A DNA stretch of 64,000 nt from Podocnemis expansa (GCA_007922195.1 ML682123.1:1228311-1292310), one strand, 5' to 3'; counted from the stretch's first letter, positions 1 to 11,600 are shown. Program-made: numbers and translations. Notes: generated from the sequence alone by a model not told the origin.

Positions 1-1345
1 GGCCCCATGTCCGTGGGTCCCTCTGTCATAGGCCCCCTGCACCCAGTTTTTTGTGTCAAAGGTGCCTTATCCGTGGTCTTCTCTCTCATAGGCCCTACTC
101 CCCAAGGTCCTGTGGTCATAGGCCTCATGTCTGTGGGTCCCTCCAACATAGGCCCCATGCTTTCTGGTCGCTCTGTCATTGGCCTCAAGCCTGTAGATCC
201 TTCAGTCATGGGTAACATTTCAGTGGGTCCCTTTGTCATAAACTCTGTGTCATTAGATCCCTCTGTCATAGGCCCCATACTCCTAAATCCCTCCATCATA
301 GGCCCCAATTCCATTAGTCCCTCTGTGATAGGCCCCATGTCTGTGGGTACATCTGTCATAGGCCCCATGAGTGTGTGTCCCTGTGTCATAGTCCACACAT
401 CCTTAGATCCCTCTGTCATAGGCATCAGGTCCGTGGTTCCCTCTGCCATAGGCCCCAGGCTCCTAGATGCCTCTGTCATAGGCCCCCTACTCCTAGATGT
501 CTCTCTCATAAGACCTATGTCCATAAATCCATTTGTGATAGGCCCCATCTCTGTGTGTCCCTCAGTGTCCCACAGCCTTTTGCCTGTGGGTCCCAGTGTC
601 ATAGGCCTCATGCTCTTAGATCTCTCCCTCGCATGCCCCATTTCCATGAGTCCTGCAGTCATAGGCCCCTCTATCATTGATCTTTTGTTTGTGGGTCCCT
701 CTTTCTGAGGCCCCATGTTCCTACGTCCCTCTGTGATAGGCCCCATGCCCCTATATTTCTCTGTAACAGACCCCCTCTCTGTTCTTCCTTCTGTCAGGGG
801 CTCCATGTCTGTGGTTATCTTTGTCATACATCCCATATACCTAGATAGATCTGTCAGAGGTCCCATGTCCGTAGGTCCGTCTAACCTATGTACCATGTCC
901 ATAGGATCCTCTGTCATAGGCACTATAACTGGTCCCTCTGTCTGAGGCCCCATGCCCCTAAATCCCTCTGTAATATACCCCATGCCTGTTAGTCCATCTG
1001 TCATAGGCCCCGTGTCTGTGTGTCCCTCTGTCATAGGCCCCATGTCTGTGGTTCCCTGTGTCATAGGCTCCATGATCCTAGATCTCTCTGTGGTATGACC
1101 CATGTCCGTGGGAGCCTCTGACCTAGGCCCCATGTCTGCATGTCCCTCCGTCATAGGCCTCATGCCTGTGGGTCCCTTGGACATAGGCCCCATGCGCTTA
1201 GATCCATTTGTTGTAGGCCCCATGTCCATGAGTTCTGCTGTCATAGGTCCCATATCTGTGGATCCATCTGTCTTAGGATCCATGTCTGTGGGTCCCTCTG
1301 TCAAAGTCCCCATGTTCCCAGTTGCTGCTGTCATAGGCCCCATGA
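1..1345 (-). repeat. 30-bp coding minisatellite (10-residue repeat, about 45 units in window)
   Basis: On the plus strand the unit reads like GGCCCCATGTCTGTGGGTCC followed by CTCTGTCATA. On the coding (minus) strand it is [10 protein letters not shown], with variants ending GSRS, GHTD or GLME. Units are substantially diverged. The period is kept except for in-frame length changes near 541-604 and 664-709. The tail is rich in Met, Gly, Pro, Thr and Glu, has two Thr per unit (possible O-glycosylation sites) and almost no Cys. The array runs off the left edge. Confidence 0.9.
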
Positions 1346-1568
1346 CCCTAGATCCTGCTGACAAAGACCTCTGCACCCACCTACTGCTGTCTTGGGCCCC
1401 ACGCTCCTTTATCCAGTTTTCATAAGTTGTCACACGGGTGAAGATCCCAGGGAACCTGGGCTCAGTACAGTTGACTCCATTCATGGTTCTATATCTAAAT
1501 GAGCTCACAACTCCAGCAAGATACCAGGTGCCATCCTGCTGGCAGACCAGAGCCTCCCCAAGGTCTAC
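1..1568 (-). CDS. Exon 6: degenerate active-site segment plus in-frame repeat tail, no stop in window
   Basis: The acceptor (branch-like TGCTAAAC, then a pyrimidine tract and TTACTAG) leads into [20 protein letters not shown] and [15 protein letters not shown], the normal end of an S1 domain. Instead of stopping, the frame runs through a linker (residues about 275-298) into the decapeptide repeat. I read every codon from 1568 to 3: there is no TAA, TAG or TGA in this frame over 522 codons. Length differences between repeat units (3 and 15 bases) are multiples of three. Confidence 0.85.
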
Positions 1569-4500
1569 CTAGTAAGAAAGAAACAGGCGTTTAGCATCAA
1601 ATTCCCTTTGCTGTCACAATCTGAGCAAAAGCTGGATGGGTGTGTCACAGAATACACTATGAGTGACCTAAGTCAGAGGGGGTTCAGCGTCACCAGGAAC
1701 AAGGGGGCCCTATCTCATTTGGGGGTCTGTGATTGCAGCTGGAAGGAGAGGCTCTCACTTTGCAGAGTCCTTTGGAGCTTTCCATGTCCCCTGCGCAGAT
1801 CATGTCACTTTTGATTTTCTCTCGACTCTGAGATGAATTAGGCCAGAGCATGTAGTGAAGATCCTTGCAGGCTGAAGTACTTAGGATGGGAACCTCCAGC
1901 TTCTGCAGGGTCTGGGGTGTCTTGAATGGCTCTGGAGGGCAAGACACAAAGAAATGTCAATGTTATTCCACCAGCATTTGGTGCTACCTGCACCCACCCT
2001 GCAAGGATCGATATATGGCACCTTCCCACAGGGCTGTTCCATTCTGGGGATGAGTCTGAGTCTAGATGCCCATTTCTGCATGTGTAGGGTCGTATGTCTC
2101 CAGGTGTCCATATTTAGTATGTGATTATCACCTACTTTCTCTGAGGGCAAACATACTTGCGTGCATAACGCGGGGATGCTGTCTGACTTGCTGGGTTCAC
2201 ACTTGGGAGACCCATGTGAGTGTGTTCTCTGCACCACAAGGAATCTATGCTCACACACACACGGAAGAGACCCCAAGCCCCAAACACAGACACTCAATCT
2301 ATGTAAATTACCTGAGGGCAGGCTGAGGTGGACTTATCCCCAATCAATAAATACCAACATGGGGAAGAAACATTCAGTAATGGGTTGTTCAGCTGAGCAG
2401 TCAAAGGTCTGACACCCCCCATGGCTGCCAGCTGCAGCTAGACAAATTGAGACTGGAAATGAAGTGTCCATTTTTAACAGTGAGACTAATTAATTTGCCA
2501 AGGGTCATGACTCATTATGGATTCTCTATCATGGAGAATTTTTAAACCAAGTCTGGATGGTAACCTAAGGCATTTGCTCTAGTTCCTGTGTGAATTAAAG
2601 CTGGCCTTTGCTATCCAAAAGGTCATAGTGTTCACACTCATGGGTGCTTCCAGGGGCATCCTGAGTTCTAGACTTCAGGGAGCTGCTCTTCCTTGCCTCC
2701 TAAGATGTATGGTCTCCCAATGACCCTTTCTGAGTCCTCTGAAACTTACTGGTCTCTTCAAACTGTCCCCAACCAGTGACCCAACACTTGCTCCCCACCG
2801 GGAACTGGTGAGAAGCACCAGGCGTTGAGATGGGATGGATGGTTGTGGTGAAAGGCACCGATTCCTTCAGCTTCACTAAGGCGATGTCACCATCCAAAGT
2901 TGAGGCATTGTAATTGGGGTGCTGGATGATTTGCTGCACCTCTAACCGGTGAGGAGCTGAAAGGCTGTGGAGCTGGTATGAACCCAACACCAAAGTGTAC
3001 TGGGAAAGGGGTGTGGTTCTGGAGGAGAGAAAAGGATAGAGGGAAAATAGATTGATTCTGAGATGCAGCCATCTCTGGGGAGGAGCAACAGGGGAACAGC
3101 CAGACATTGACAGCTTATAGGGCACTGAGATTCAACCACTTGGAGTGAGGCAGCTGGGGAAAAACTGCATGACAAGGGGCCAGGGAACATTCATCACCCT
3201 TCTCCCTGAGTTACTCACAAGTTGAAGCAGTGAGCGGCTGACACCACCCACTGGGATGAGATAAGGGATCCTCCACAGACATGGCTTCCTTTTTCTTGCA
3301 CTCTGACCTGCCAGGGCCATTCATTCCTCTGGGCATTTTGCCCCCCTATGATGCGGCTGAACACTGAACAAACCAGGGGAGCTATGTTAACATGGGAGAA
3401 GGTACATATTTTCTGTCCAGAACCAAGGATAGCACCCAGGAGACCCCACCCTTTACCTGACTGGTCTTGACTCTCATCTGCACCTGTGGAGAGAATAGAA
3501 ATACTGGGGAGATGTCACAGAGTCAAGGCATCAGGTACACACAACATCAGTATCAGATTGAGGATGCAACATGGGTAAAAGTGCTGGATTACAAGCCCCA
3601 CCTGTCATGCTGTCTGGATATAGAGAATTATTTATTATTATTATTCATATTAATAATTCATATTTGCAATAATCCATATATGATATGTCATTTTTTATAT
3701 CAATGGAAAGGTTGCAATCAGCTAAGACTGATTCTATGGTTATTATGAAGGTGTCATATCTGTATTAGAAGCTAGGGATTGGTTTATCTTATTTGTATTT
3801 CAAGTTATTGGATTCTGGGACGCTCCCAAACTAGATAACAAAAACCATTGTCTCCTTAATGGCCCATTAAGAAGCTCCCAGGTATAGTAGGTCCAGGGAG
3901 AAATCTGTTGAGCCACTAGGACTTGCCCATGTGATTCAACTGCATTTTGATTTGCAAAACATTCCACATAGCATGAAGAAGGCCAGAGGAGATAAAAGGC
4001 AATAGCTCCAACTGCATCTTGTCTTCAGTCTGCAACCAACACCCACCTCTGGAACTATTCACCTGCAACTGAACAAAGGCCTGAGACCCACCCATGTGGT
4101 GGGTGTCTACCAGAGGAATTGGCCTAACCTGCTGTGACACTGTCTGGATCTAAGGGACTGTTTATGATTGTTTTATCATATTAGTATTTCATATTTGTAA
4201 TAACCTATATGCAAGACCCCATGTCTGGTATCAGTAGAAAGGCTGTAATCTGCTGACAGTGACTATATGGTTTATACGTAGGTATCATGCTTGTATGAGA
4301 AATCAGGTATCTATTTGTTTTTATGTGTGTTCCAAGTGGTTTGATTCTGAGGCTATCCCAGGCCAGGTGTCTGCAAAACCATCGTCATTTTAATTGACCA
4401 TTAGGAGCTCCCAGATGCAGTGGGCCTAGGAAGAAACTGGTTTGTCCAGTCACCCAGGCTGACCATGTGACTCAACTCCATTTTGATTTGGCAAGGACTC

Positions 4501-7500
4501 TTGAGAGTGTGGGAGAGCCCAAGGTGATAGAAGGTAATAGCCCCATCTCCATTTTGTCTTCAGTCTTCAGCCTGTCTGCAACTGATACCCTCCTCTGGAA
4601 CAACTGTGATGCACTGAACAAAGGACTGAGGCCCACTCAAGTGCTGGGTACATACCAGAGGAATGGAGCTAACCTGCAAACTACAGATTCTTCAAGGACT
4701 TTCTTCCTATGGACTCTAAATCATTTGTATGTATGTGATTCAATTTGACCCTTTAATATCTTTCACATTTTTTTTTCTTCTCTTTTTATATTAAACCTTT
4801 AGTTGTAGTTACTAAAGAATTGGCTGGAAGAGTGGTGTTTTGGATAAGATCCAGTCCTACATTATTCTGGGTGATGTGGCTGGCTCTTTGGAGTCAAGAG
4901 AACCTATTTCTTTAAAAGAGCCAGTGGGTAGATGAGGACTTGAGGAGCTGATGTGCAATAAAAGGGGTTGTTTCTCTTTTGTTATGCTTGGTGATGACCA
5001 GAGTGCGGAATCAGAAGAATGTTTTGATACTGACAGGGAGACTGGTTTAAGTACCACTTGTAAGTTGTTTGGGGGTTTGGCCCCTGGTTTTGCAGCTTGC
5101 CCTGATTTTTGCACATTCAGGAGCTTATCCCAGGAGGCCCAGGTCACGCATCCCATTAGCTGATGGTGCCACCACTGAAGGAGGCTGCTGGAGAAGCATC
5201 TGTTCAGTGGCCAGCCCCAGTGGGCCTATGGGTGGGGACAATTCAGCCCAGCCACCAGTGAGTGGAGCAGAGGGCCCTTGGCCTTGACACAGTAGTTTCT
5301 AAATGCAGCTGAGGCTACCCTGTGTCTGGGGTAGCTGATTTCTACCAGACTACTGAGCTGCAAGCCTTGAGGCAGAAACAGTTAGGGCACTTCTAAGCTC
5401 CCATGACTTACCATGACATGGTTGAGTTCAGGATGCTGATTAAAGAAAGGAAGGAAAGAAGCAAAACACAAACCCTGGACTTCAAAAAAGCAGATTTTGG
5501 TTCCCTCAGGGAACTGATGGGCAGGATCCCTTGGGAAAATAATCTGAAGGGGAAAGGAGTCCAAGAGAGTTGGTTATATTTTAAAGAAACCCTGCTAAGG
5601 GCACAGGAAGTTGCCATTCCAATTAGGAGAAAGAACACCAAACATGTGAGGCAGCCAGAATGGCTTGGCAGAGAACTCTGCTCTGAGCTTAAACATAAAA
5701 AGGAAGCTTACAGGAAGTGGAAGCTTGGTCAGATGACTAAGGAGGCATATAAAGATGTTGCTAGGGACTGCAGGGACAAAATCAGAAAGGCCAAAGGACA
5801 AATGGAGTTGCGGCTAGTGAGGGATATAAAGGATAACAGGAAGGGGTTCTACAAGTATGTTAATAACAAGAAGAGGATCAGGGATGGTGTAGGTCCCTTA
5901 CTGAATGAGGCAGGCATCCTCGTGATAGAGGATGAGGGAGAAGCTGAAGTGCTCAATGCTTTTTTTGCTTCAGTTTTCACAGGCAGGGTCAGCTCCCAGC
6001 CCGCTATCATGGGTATGGCAGACTGGAGAGAAGAAGAGAGGCCCTTGGTGATGGAAGGTCAGGTTAGGGACTGCTTAAAGAAGCTGGATGTGCACAAGTC
6101 CATGGGGCTGGACAAACTGCATCCAAGGGTGCTAAGGGAATTGGCCGATGAGATGGCAGCACTGCTGGCCATTATCTTTCAAAACTCATGGAGAATGGGG
6201 GAGGTGCCAGAGGACTGGAAAAAAGCAAACATAGTACCTAATTTAAATAAAGTGATCAGGAACAGTCAGCATGGATTCACCAAGGTTAAATCATGCCTGA
6301 CCAATCTCATTTCCTTCTATGATCAGATGACTGGTTTTCTGGATGCAGGAAGAACCGTTGATGTGATATACCTTGAGTTTAGCAAGGCTTTTGCTACAGT
6401 TCCCCACAGCATTCTCATTGGCAAATTAAGGAAGTATGGGTTGGATAAGTGGACTATAAGGTGGATAGAAAACTGGCTAGATCAAGGGTTTCAGCGTGTA
6501 GGAATCAATGGTTCCATGTCTAGCTGGCAACCAGTAATGAGTGGTGTGCCCCAGGGGTCAGTCCTGGGGCCGGTTCTGTTCTACATTTTCATCAGTGATC
6601 TGGATGATGGAATAGACTGCACTCTCAGTAAGTTTGCAGATGACACTAAGCTGCAGGGAACAGTAGGCACGTTGGAGGGCAAGGACAGGATTCAGGGAGA
6701 CCTAGATAAATTGGAGCAGTGGGCCAATAGAAATCTTATGAGGTTCAATAAGGACAAGTGTAAAATCCTGCACGTGGGACGGAAAAACCCCATGCACTGC
6801 TACAGGCTGGGGAACATTCAGCTAAGTAGCAGCAGTGTAGAAAAGGACCTGGGGATCATGGTGGATGGGAAGCTGGATATGAGTCAGCAGTGTGCTCTTG
6901 CTGCCAAAAAGGCCAATGGCATACTGGGCTGCATCAAAAGAAGTGTTACCAGCAGATCAGGGGATGTGATCATGCCCCTCTATTCTGCACTGGTGAGGCC
7001 ACATCTAGAATACTGTGTTCAGTTTTGGGCTTCCCACTGCAAAAAGGACAGGGACATGCTAGAGAGAGTACAGCGGAGGGCAACCAAAATGATTAAAGGG
7101 CTGGAGCACAAGCCCTATGAGGAAAGACTGAAAGCATTAGGCTTATTTAATCTGCAGAAGAGAAGACTGAGGGGGGATTTGATAGCAACCTTCAACTACT
7201 TGAAGGGATGCTCCAAGGAAGATGGAGCTCAACTGTTCTCAGTAGTAACAGAGGACAGAACGAGGAGCAATGGTCTCAAGTTGCGGTTGGGGAGGTTGAG
7301 ACTGGATATTAGAAAAAAACTTTTTGACTAGAGGAGTGGTGAAGCATTGTAATGAGCTGCCGAGGGAGGTGGTGGAGTCTCCATCTTTGGAGGTGTTTAA
7401 GGCCCGGCTGGACAAATCCATGACTGGGATAGTTTATTGGGAGTGGTCCTGCCCCTGCAGGGGGTTGGACTAGATGACCTATGAGGTCCCTTCCAACCCT

Positions 7501-8687
7501 ATGATTCTATGATTCTATACCAAACTGGGTTGTGGGTTTCTCATTTCACCTCTGATTTATGAGAAAAATCTATCCATTTTGAAAAACACTAATTTGCAGC
7601 GCAGCTGGCAGCAGGATGCTCGTGCACCAGTGGATGGTTTCATCCTGGGCCATGTGGCTTTGCTGAGGTCTGTATCCTTGCTGGGCTCTTCCCATCCAGA
7701 GGAGAAATCAGTGTTCTGAGAAAGGCCTTCCCTCTGGGGACAGCCTCAGGACAGTAGCCACCTGCCCAGGTTTTCCTGGGATCATCTCTGCATTGGTGGC
7801 AGCTGGGCTCAAGAGCCAGGGAAAAAAAGCCAGGAGTCCAGGCTCCCAGTTCCACCCCCCTCCCTAATCTAACCCAGCCCCCATTCCTCTCTCACAGCTG
7901 GTGATAGAACCAAGAAGTTCTGTCTCCCAGCCTCCTAACCTCTAACCACTGGACCCCACTCCCTTCTCAGATCTGGGGATAGAAAGCAGGAATCCTGTTT
8001 CCATTGCAGCTCAAGTTGTGTTTATGGTATGTGTTAGGTCACAGAGCAATGGACTTTTCTGATGCAGGGGGTGATTACAGGGCTTGTCATGAGCTTGTTT
8101 CTTACCTGTGGGAGTTGGGTTCTCCTGCATGCCCAGCCAAAGAAGAGAGAGGTTGGTTGGGGAGATGAGAAAATGCAGGTGGTAACAGGGGTCAGGTGAG
8201 GGGAGGAAAGAATTAATTCACAGACTCTCAGCTCTGTTGCTAGAAAGGATGGGCTGGGAACTATGGTGCCACTGCTGAGAAGGTAGGTTGCTTGGGACCT
8301 CCCTTCTTCCGTACCTCAGCTGAGATGGAGAAGTTCCATCTAACCCCTCTCACTGTCATACCCCCGGGGAGGACCATTCTTGATTCTCTCTAAACTCCCC
8401 AGCAGATGGAGACACCTCATATGGAACCATCTCATCTGACCCTACATAGGGCCATATCATCCCCTTACGGTCACTTGAAGGTCTCTTGCCAAATTTTCTT
8501 TTCTTCCATCTTGTACCTTTGGCTGCCCTCACTGCAGAACACTGGGGGTCCCTGTTGTCTTTCCCTGTTTAACGCCCTTACACTCTTGTCCTCTCCTTGG
8601 TGGGCTCGGGTCTCCAATTCCTCTCTTACCATCCAGCAGGGGCAGCGCTAGCAGCAACATGGTCAGTGGGGAGCACAAAAGCCCCAT
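1..8687 (-). CDS. Secreted S1-family serine protease homolog (pseudoprotease) with long decapeptide-repeat tail; 3' end beyond window
   Basis: Six exons (minus strand): 8687-8630, 3483-3457, 3363-3219, 3018-2750, 1931-1759 and 1568 to beyond base 1. Every junction is GT-AG and the phases agree (1,1,2,1,0). Visible protein is 746 residues. It has a signal peptide (1-19), an acidic Ser/Gln-rich propeptide, the activation site R32/IIGG, SAAHC (His73), GDIAL (Asp121) and CWVTGWG (155-161). The Ser195 position is Leu227, in VDLGEALVC where active enzymes have GDSGGPLVC. The S1-pocket Asp is Gly221 and the oxyanion-hole Gly is Val225. Cysteines 42/58, 136/201, 168/182 and 191/220 (chymotrypsin numbering) are kept; the 1/122 pair is absent. 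From about residue 299 a 10-residue repeat continues in frame past the window edge. Fold and secretion are well supported, loss of proteolysis is inferred, and the physiological role is unknown. It resembles the tryptase/prostasin branch; I do not recognise an orthologue. Confidence 0.85.
1759..1931 (-). CDS. Exon 5: C-terminal half of protease fold
   Basis: 173 bases. Begins [17 protein letters not shown] and ends [16 protein letters not shown], where active relatives have KDSCQ. The Asp189 position is Gly. Sequon NSS at 198-200. Donor GTGAGA, phase 0. Confidence 0.88.
2750..3018 (-). CDS. Exon 4: catalytic Asp
   Basis: 269 bases, phase 2 to phase 1. Codes [24 protein letters not shown] (Asp102 equivalent) and CWVTGWG. 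One N-glycosylation sequon (Asn114-Ala-Ser is not a sequon by itself, but Asn-Tyr-Asn-Ala-Ser should be checked). Donor GTAAGT. Confidence 0.9.
3219..3363 (-). CDS. Exon 3: activation site and catalytic His
   Basis: 145 bases coding [19 protein letters not shown], then [19 protein letters not shown]. It contains the zymogen cleavage site and the His57 equivalent. Donor GTGAGT follows in phase 2. Confidence 0.9.
3457..3483 (-). CDS. Exon 2: 27-base microexon (propeptide)
   Basis: Acceptor CTCTCCACAG and donor GTAAAG bracket 27 bases coding (G)ADESQDQS(V). Phase is 1 on both sides, matching exons 1 and 3. Small propeptide exons at this place are usual in tryptase-like genes. Confidence 0.75.
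3600..4133 (+). repeat. LTR-like dispersed repeat, copy A (3' truncated)
   Basis: Similar to the first half of the copies at 4134-5165 and 22045-23060, from TGCTGTCTGG through CATATTTGTAATAA to ACCAGAGGAAT. It ends where copy B begins, giving a direct tandem inside intron 1 of the protease homolog. Confidence 0.6.
4134..5165 (+). repeat. LTR-like dispersed repeat, copy B (about 1 kb)
   Basis: Begins TGACACTGTCTGG and ends near CCCAGGTCACGCATC. It aligns along its whole length with 22045-23060. It starts with TG and has an AATAAA at about 4965, so a solo LTR is possible, but I find no TG...CA ends with target duplication. Orientation is arbitrary. Confidence 0.55.
5390..7519 (+). mobile_element. 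CR1 LINE, 5' truncated, long disabled ORF2 (RT)
   Basis: An open frame at 5403-7331 (642 codons) matches CR1 ORF2 from the endonuclease-RT linker to the C-terminus. The 3' end has the CR1 signature GGTTGGACTAGATGACCT and finishes in repeats of ATTCTATG. It contains [10 protein letters not shown] and FADDTKL. The usual segment between KKANIVP and VIRNSQHGF is missing (about 45-50 residues), and the motif A aspartates are changed ([10 protein letters not shown] instead of LDFSKAFDTV). It therefore cannot be active despite the open frame. It lies antisense in intron 1 of the protease homolog. Confidence 0.9.
8630..8687 (-). CDS. Exon 1: signal peptide
   Basis: ATG at 8687-8685 opens 19 codons with a Leu-rich hydrophobic core ([16 protein letters not shown]) and ends in phase 1 at a GTAAGA donor. 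Joined to exon 2 it reads LLDGADESQ, a plausible signal-peptidase region. A similar exon occurs at 51727-51832. Confidence 0.8.
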
Positions 8688-8699
8688 GATGCCGTGGCC

Positions 8700-11600
8700 C
8701 AAAGAGGAGCCTCTGTAGATGCGGTCAGCGGAGGGAGACGGGACTCAGTGCAGTTACTCAGCTCGGTGATGTCCAAGGACAACTGGGGAATGAATGAAAC
8801 AGGTTGACTTGTAGAGCCATTGCTGCACTGGCTGGGCCACAAAATGTGAGGAAGGGTGAATTTAGTCATCACTCCCCACCCTCCACACGTTAGTGAGACC
8901 AAAATCTTTTCTAGCTCCCTCTTATCGTGGTCTGTTGATGACCCTTCACACACACCTGTCTTTTTTCCCCAGCCCCACCTCTGCTAGCTGCCCATGAGAG
9001 TTGCCCCGACAATGAAGTTCCAAAGACTGAAAATTAACAGTCTTTATACACCTAGCTGTGGAGGTGGGGTGGGGTGGGGAGGGGTGAGGCGTGAAAGCAA
9101 AGGTGTGTACTGTCTATCTCATTAGCTACTTGCTTGCTACATTTTTTTGAAGGTGTCTTATCTTTTACTTGGTAGAGCTGGCAATTTTTGTTTCCTTTTT
9201 GTAGGTCTACAAAGTTACATGTTGGCTAGGGCTAATTTACTGCATACTTATGCAGAGTTAAACAGCCAGCAATAATTAATGGCGACACCACCTCCTAGCT
9301 ATGCTTATCGTGTAACAAATTCTTCCATTGGTTACTAAACTGATTTCTAGGAAGCAAAACCAAAACTGGTCTGAGCTGAGCTGATGTTGCCAAGTTCACA
9401 TGGTCAGTCACTGCAATGAGGATTAATTACTTCCAGCGTGGCAACCCTAATGATGACCTGAATGATGCAGTGACAGGCCCCCTCTGATCCAGCTGCTATC
9501 ATGGCTCCTGCCCAGCTGTTCTTCTTTTGGTATAAGAGGGGCTTGTGCTGCCTCAGCTGAAACCTTGGCCCAAATGATGCATGCTGTTTTAAACCCTTTT
9601 CCCACCCAAGAGTCCCATCAAAGGTCAGGTCCCTGGGGAAGTAACAGCCAGACAAAGGAATTGCTGGAGTCTGCTGTTGTCTTTACTGCTGTCATGTTTG
9701 TTTGCAAGGAACTTACAAAGTCCTGCTTCTCCAGACCCAGGAAAACCAAGACTGGGACTTTAAGTCTCCTTAACCAGCACAGACCCAAACTCTCTAGCTT
9801 TTTTCAGGGTCACACTATCTGCCCAGGCCCTTGCCTCCTTCCGCTCTTGCCTGCTCTGTCTTTTGTCTCTCTTCCCACCCCACCCCCACCTAAAACACTA
9901 CTCAATTGAAAGTTTATGTTTCGGCTTCCAGCTACCTTTTTTCTACGGAGGGACTGTGACAGAGTATGAATTTCCTGTCCTTGTCTAAGGGTGCTAAGGT
10001 GTTCCTCAGTTTTCCTCACTATGGTGTGTTGCTCCCCATTGCCACCCTCATCCAATTTTCCCCAAATCGTTTCAGGCCATTGGTGCCTGGGACGCTTCCA
10101 GAAAATAGAGAATGGTTCAGATGTGGTATTCAAAGACTATCAATTTACACACAGAGAAAGGCCATCAGATTGTGTATTAGGCATTCACAAGCTCAGCCAG
10201 ACTGTTGGGCTGGGAATCATCGTACACAGTCTTATGAGCTGGGTGAAACCATGTGATGGGTGGAGTTAAAACCTCACTGAGATCTTCTGGTTTGAACTCT
10301 CCCTTCAATTAAAAGAACTGTTGGCACAAGCCCCTGTCCTGAGTCCATATGATCAGAGCTTTGCTCGCCCCTTGGAGGATACCCTTCAGTGTACCAGATC
10401 CCCAAAGGTCCCCCTCTTCCTTCAGGCTCAGCCATGGACCTTAACTAAGTTAATACATTCTGACTGCTTGAAATCCCCATAGATCTGCCTCAGTTGCCTG
10501 GTTGTTGGGGCTCCTGTTATCTTGGTGAAACCTCTTCAACCCTTCACTGAGATGGGTCTATTCTAGTACCTCCTGTAGTGACCCAGTCACCTCACCCCAG
10601 GCAGTTACTGGACCCACAAGTCCTATATTTCCTGTTTGCTGTGGGCAAGAGTCAGAGCAGTTGTCTGACGCCAATGCAAGTTCACAAATGTCATTTGGGA
10701 CTTGATGAGCTGTGAGAGCATCTATGATTCCGGGTGCAAACTCCTTTATTCATCAGCCCAGAAAGGGGGAAATGAAAAACACACGTGGCGCCCCCTGGAC
10801 CCAAATCTCCTGGGGGGAGCACAGCACATGTTCATGCACACACTCACATTTTCAATGCCTGCAGGGGAGAGTGCTCCATGTGCACACATACACACATTAT
10901 TTGCTAGTGGGTTACACAACCCTTTGATTGACAGCAGTAGAAGGTCGGGACCCATTGCAGAGGTAGCTGAGTTGTAGAGAATTGCCATGTGCAGTGACAA
11001 CAACAGATGGCTGAGTAGTAGCAGAGGATGAGCTTGTTTATTAAGGGGCTTTTGCGGGGGGGGGGGGGCTAGGAGGGGAGAAGAGATTACACCACCAGGG
11101 CAGGAAGAGTGTTTTACCATTTAGAACACACGTTGCGCACCAAGATGCATGGGTCATAAACAAGTGTTGTGTGTTTTGCTCCTTACACAAGACAAAAAAA
11201 CATGCAGGAATCACAATGAGTTGGGTTTCAAATAACCATGCTGATAAATTCATCCAGACACCAGATAAATACACACCACAGATCTGAATGGCTTCTGGGC
11301 GCTTCCAAAACACACAACCCAGTAAGCACCTCTGGAAAGCTCAGAAGAATTAAAGGGGACACAAGCTTATTCCTTCACACATGACACTAAGAAAATGTGG
11401 GATCATATTTCTTTAAACCTCATCCACTCAAGTGTTCCTTTCACTGTGCTAGCTCTGACTTAGCAGTGCTGTCTGCACTGGAGTGCCAGCTCTACAATAC
11501 ACCAATGTATACTATTGTGCAGTACAAATAATGGTGGTTTATGGAACACTTAAACAGCAATGGCCACAGACAAATGCTGCTGCCTATGTCTGTAAGGAGA

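Noticed and set aside
7..708. 233-codon plus-strand frame ([14 protein letters not shown] repeats)
   Set aside because: It is the antisense reading of the coding repeat. It stops at 706-708, while the minus frame is open through the array and joined by splice sites to a protease domain.
1..1380. CRISPR-like periodic repeat
   Set aside because: Units are contiguous with no unique spacers, the DNA is vertebrate and the period is a codon multiple.
1570..1758. Possible hidden exon supplying GDSGG
   Set aside because: I read intron 5 on the minus strand: no GDSGGP-like codons, and exon 6 aligns directly with the LVC...WYLAGV region.
5403..7331. Host gene for a 642-residue protein
   Set aside because: It is CR1 ORF2 by motifs and by its 3' ATTCTATG end.
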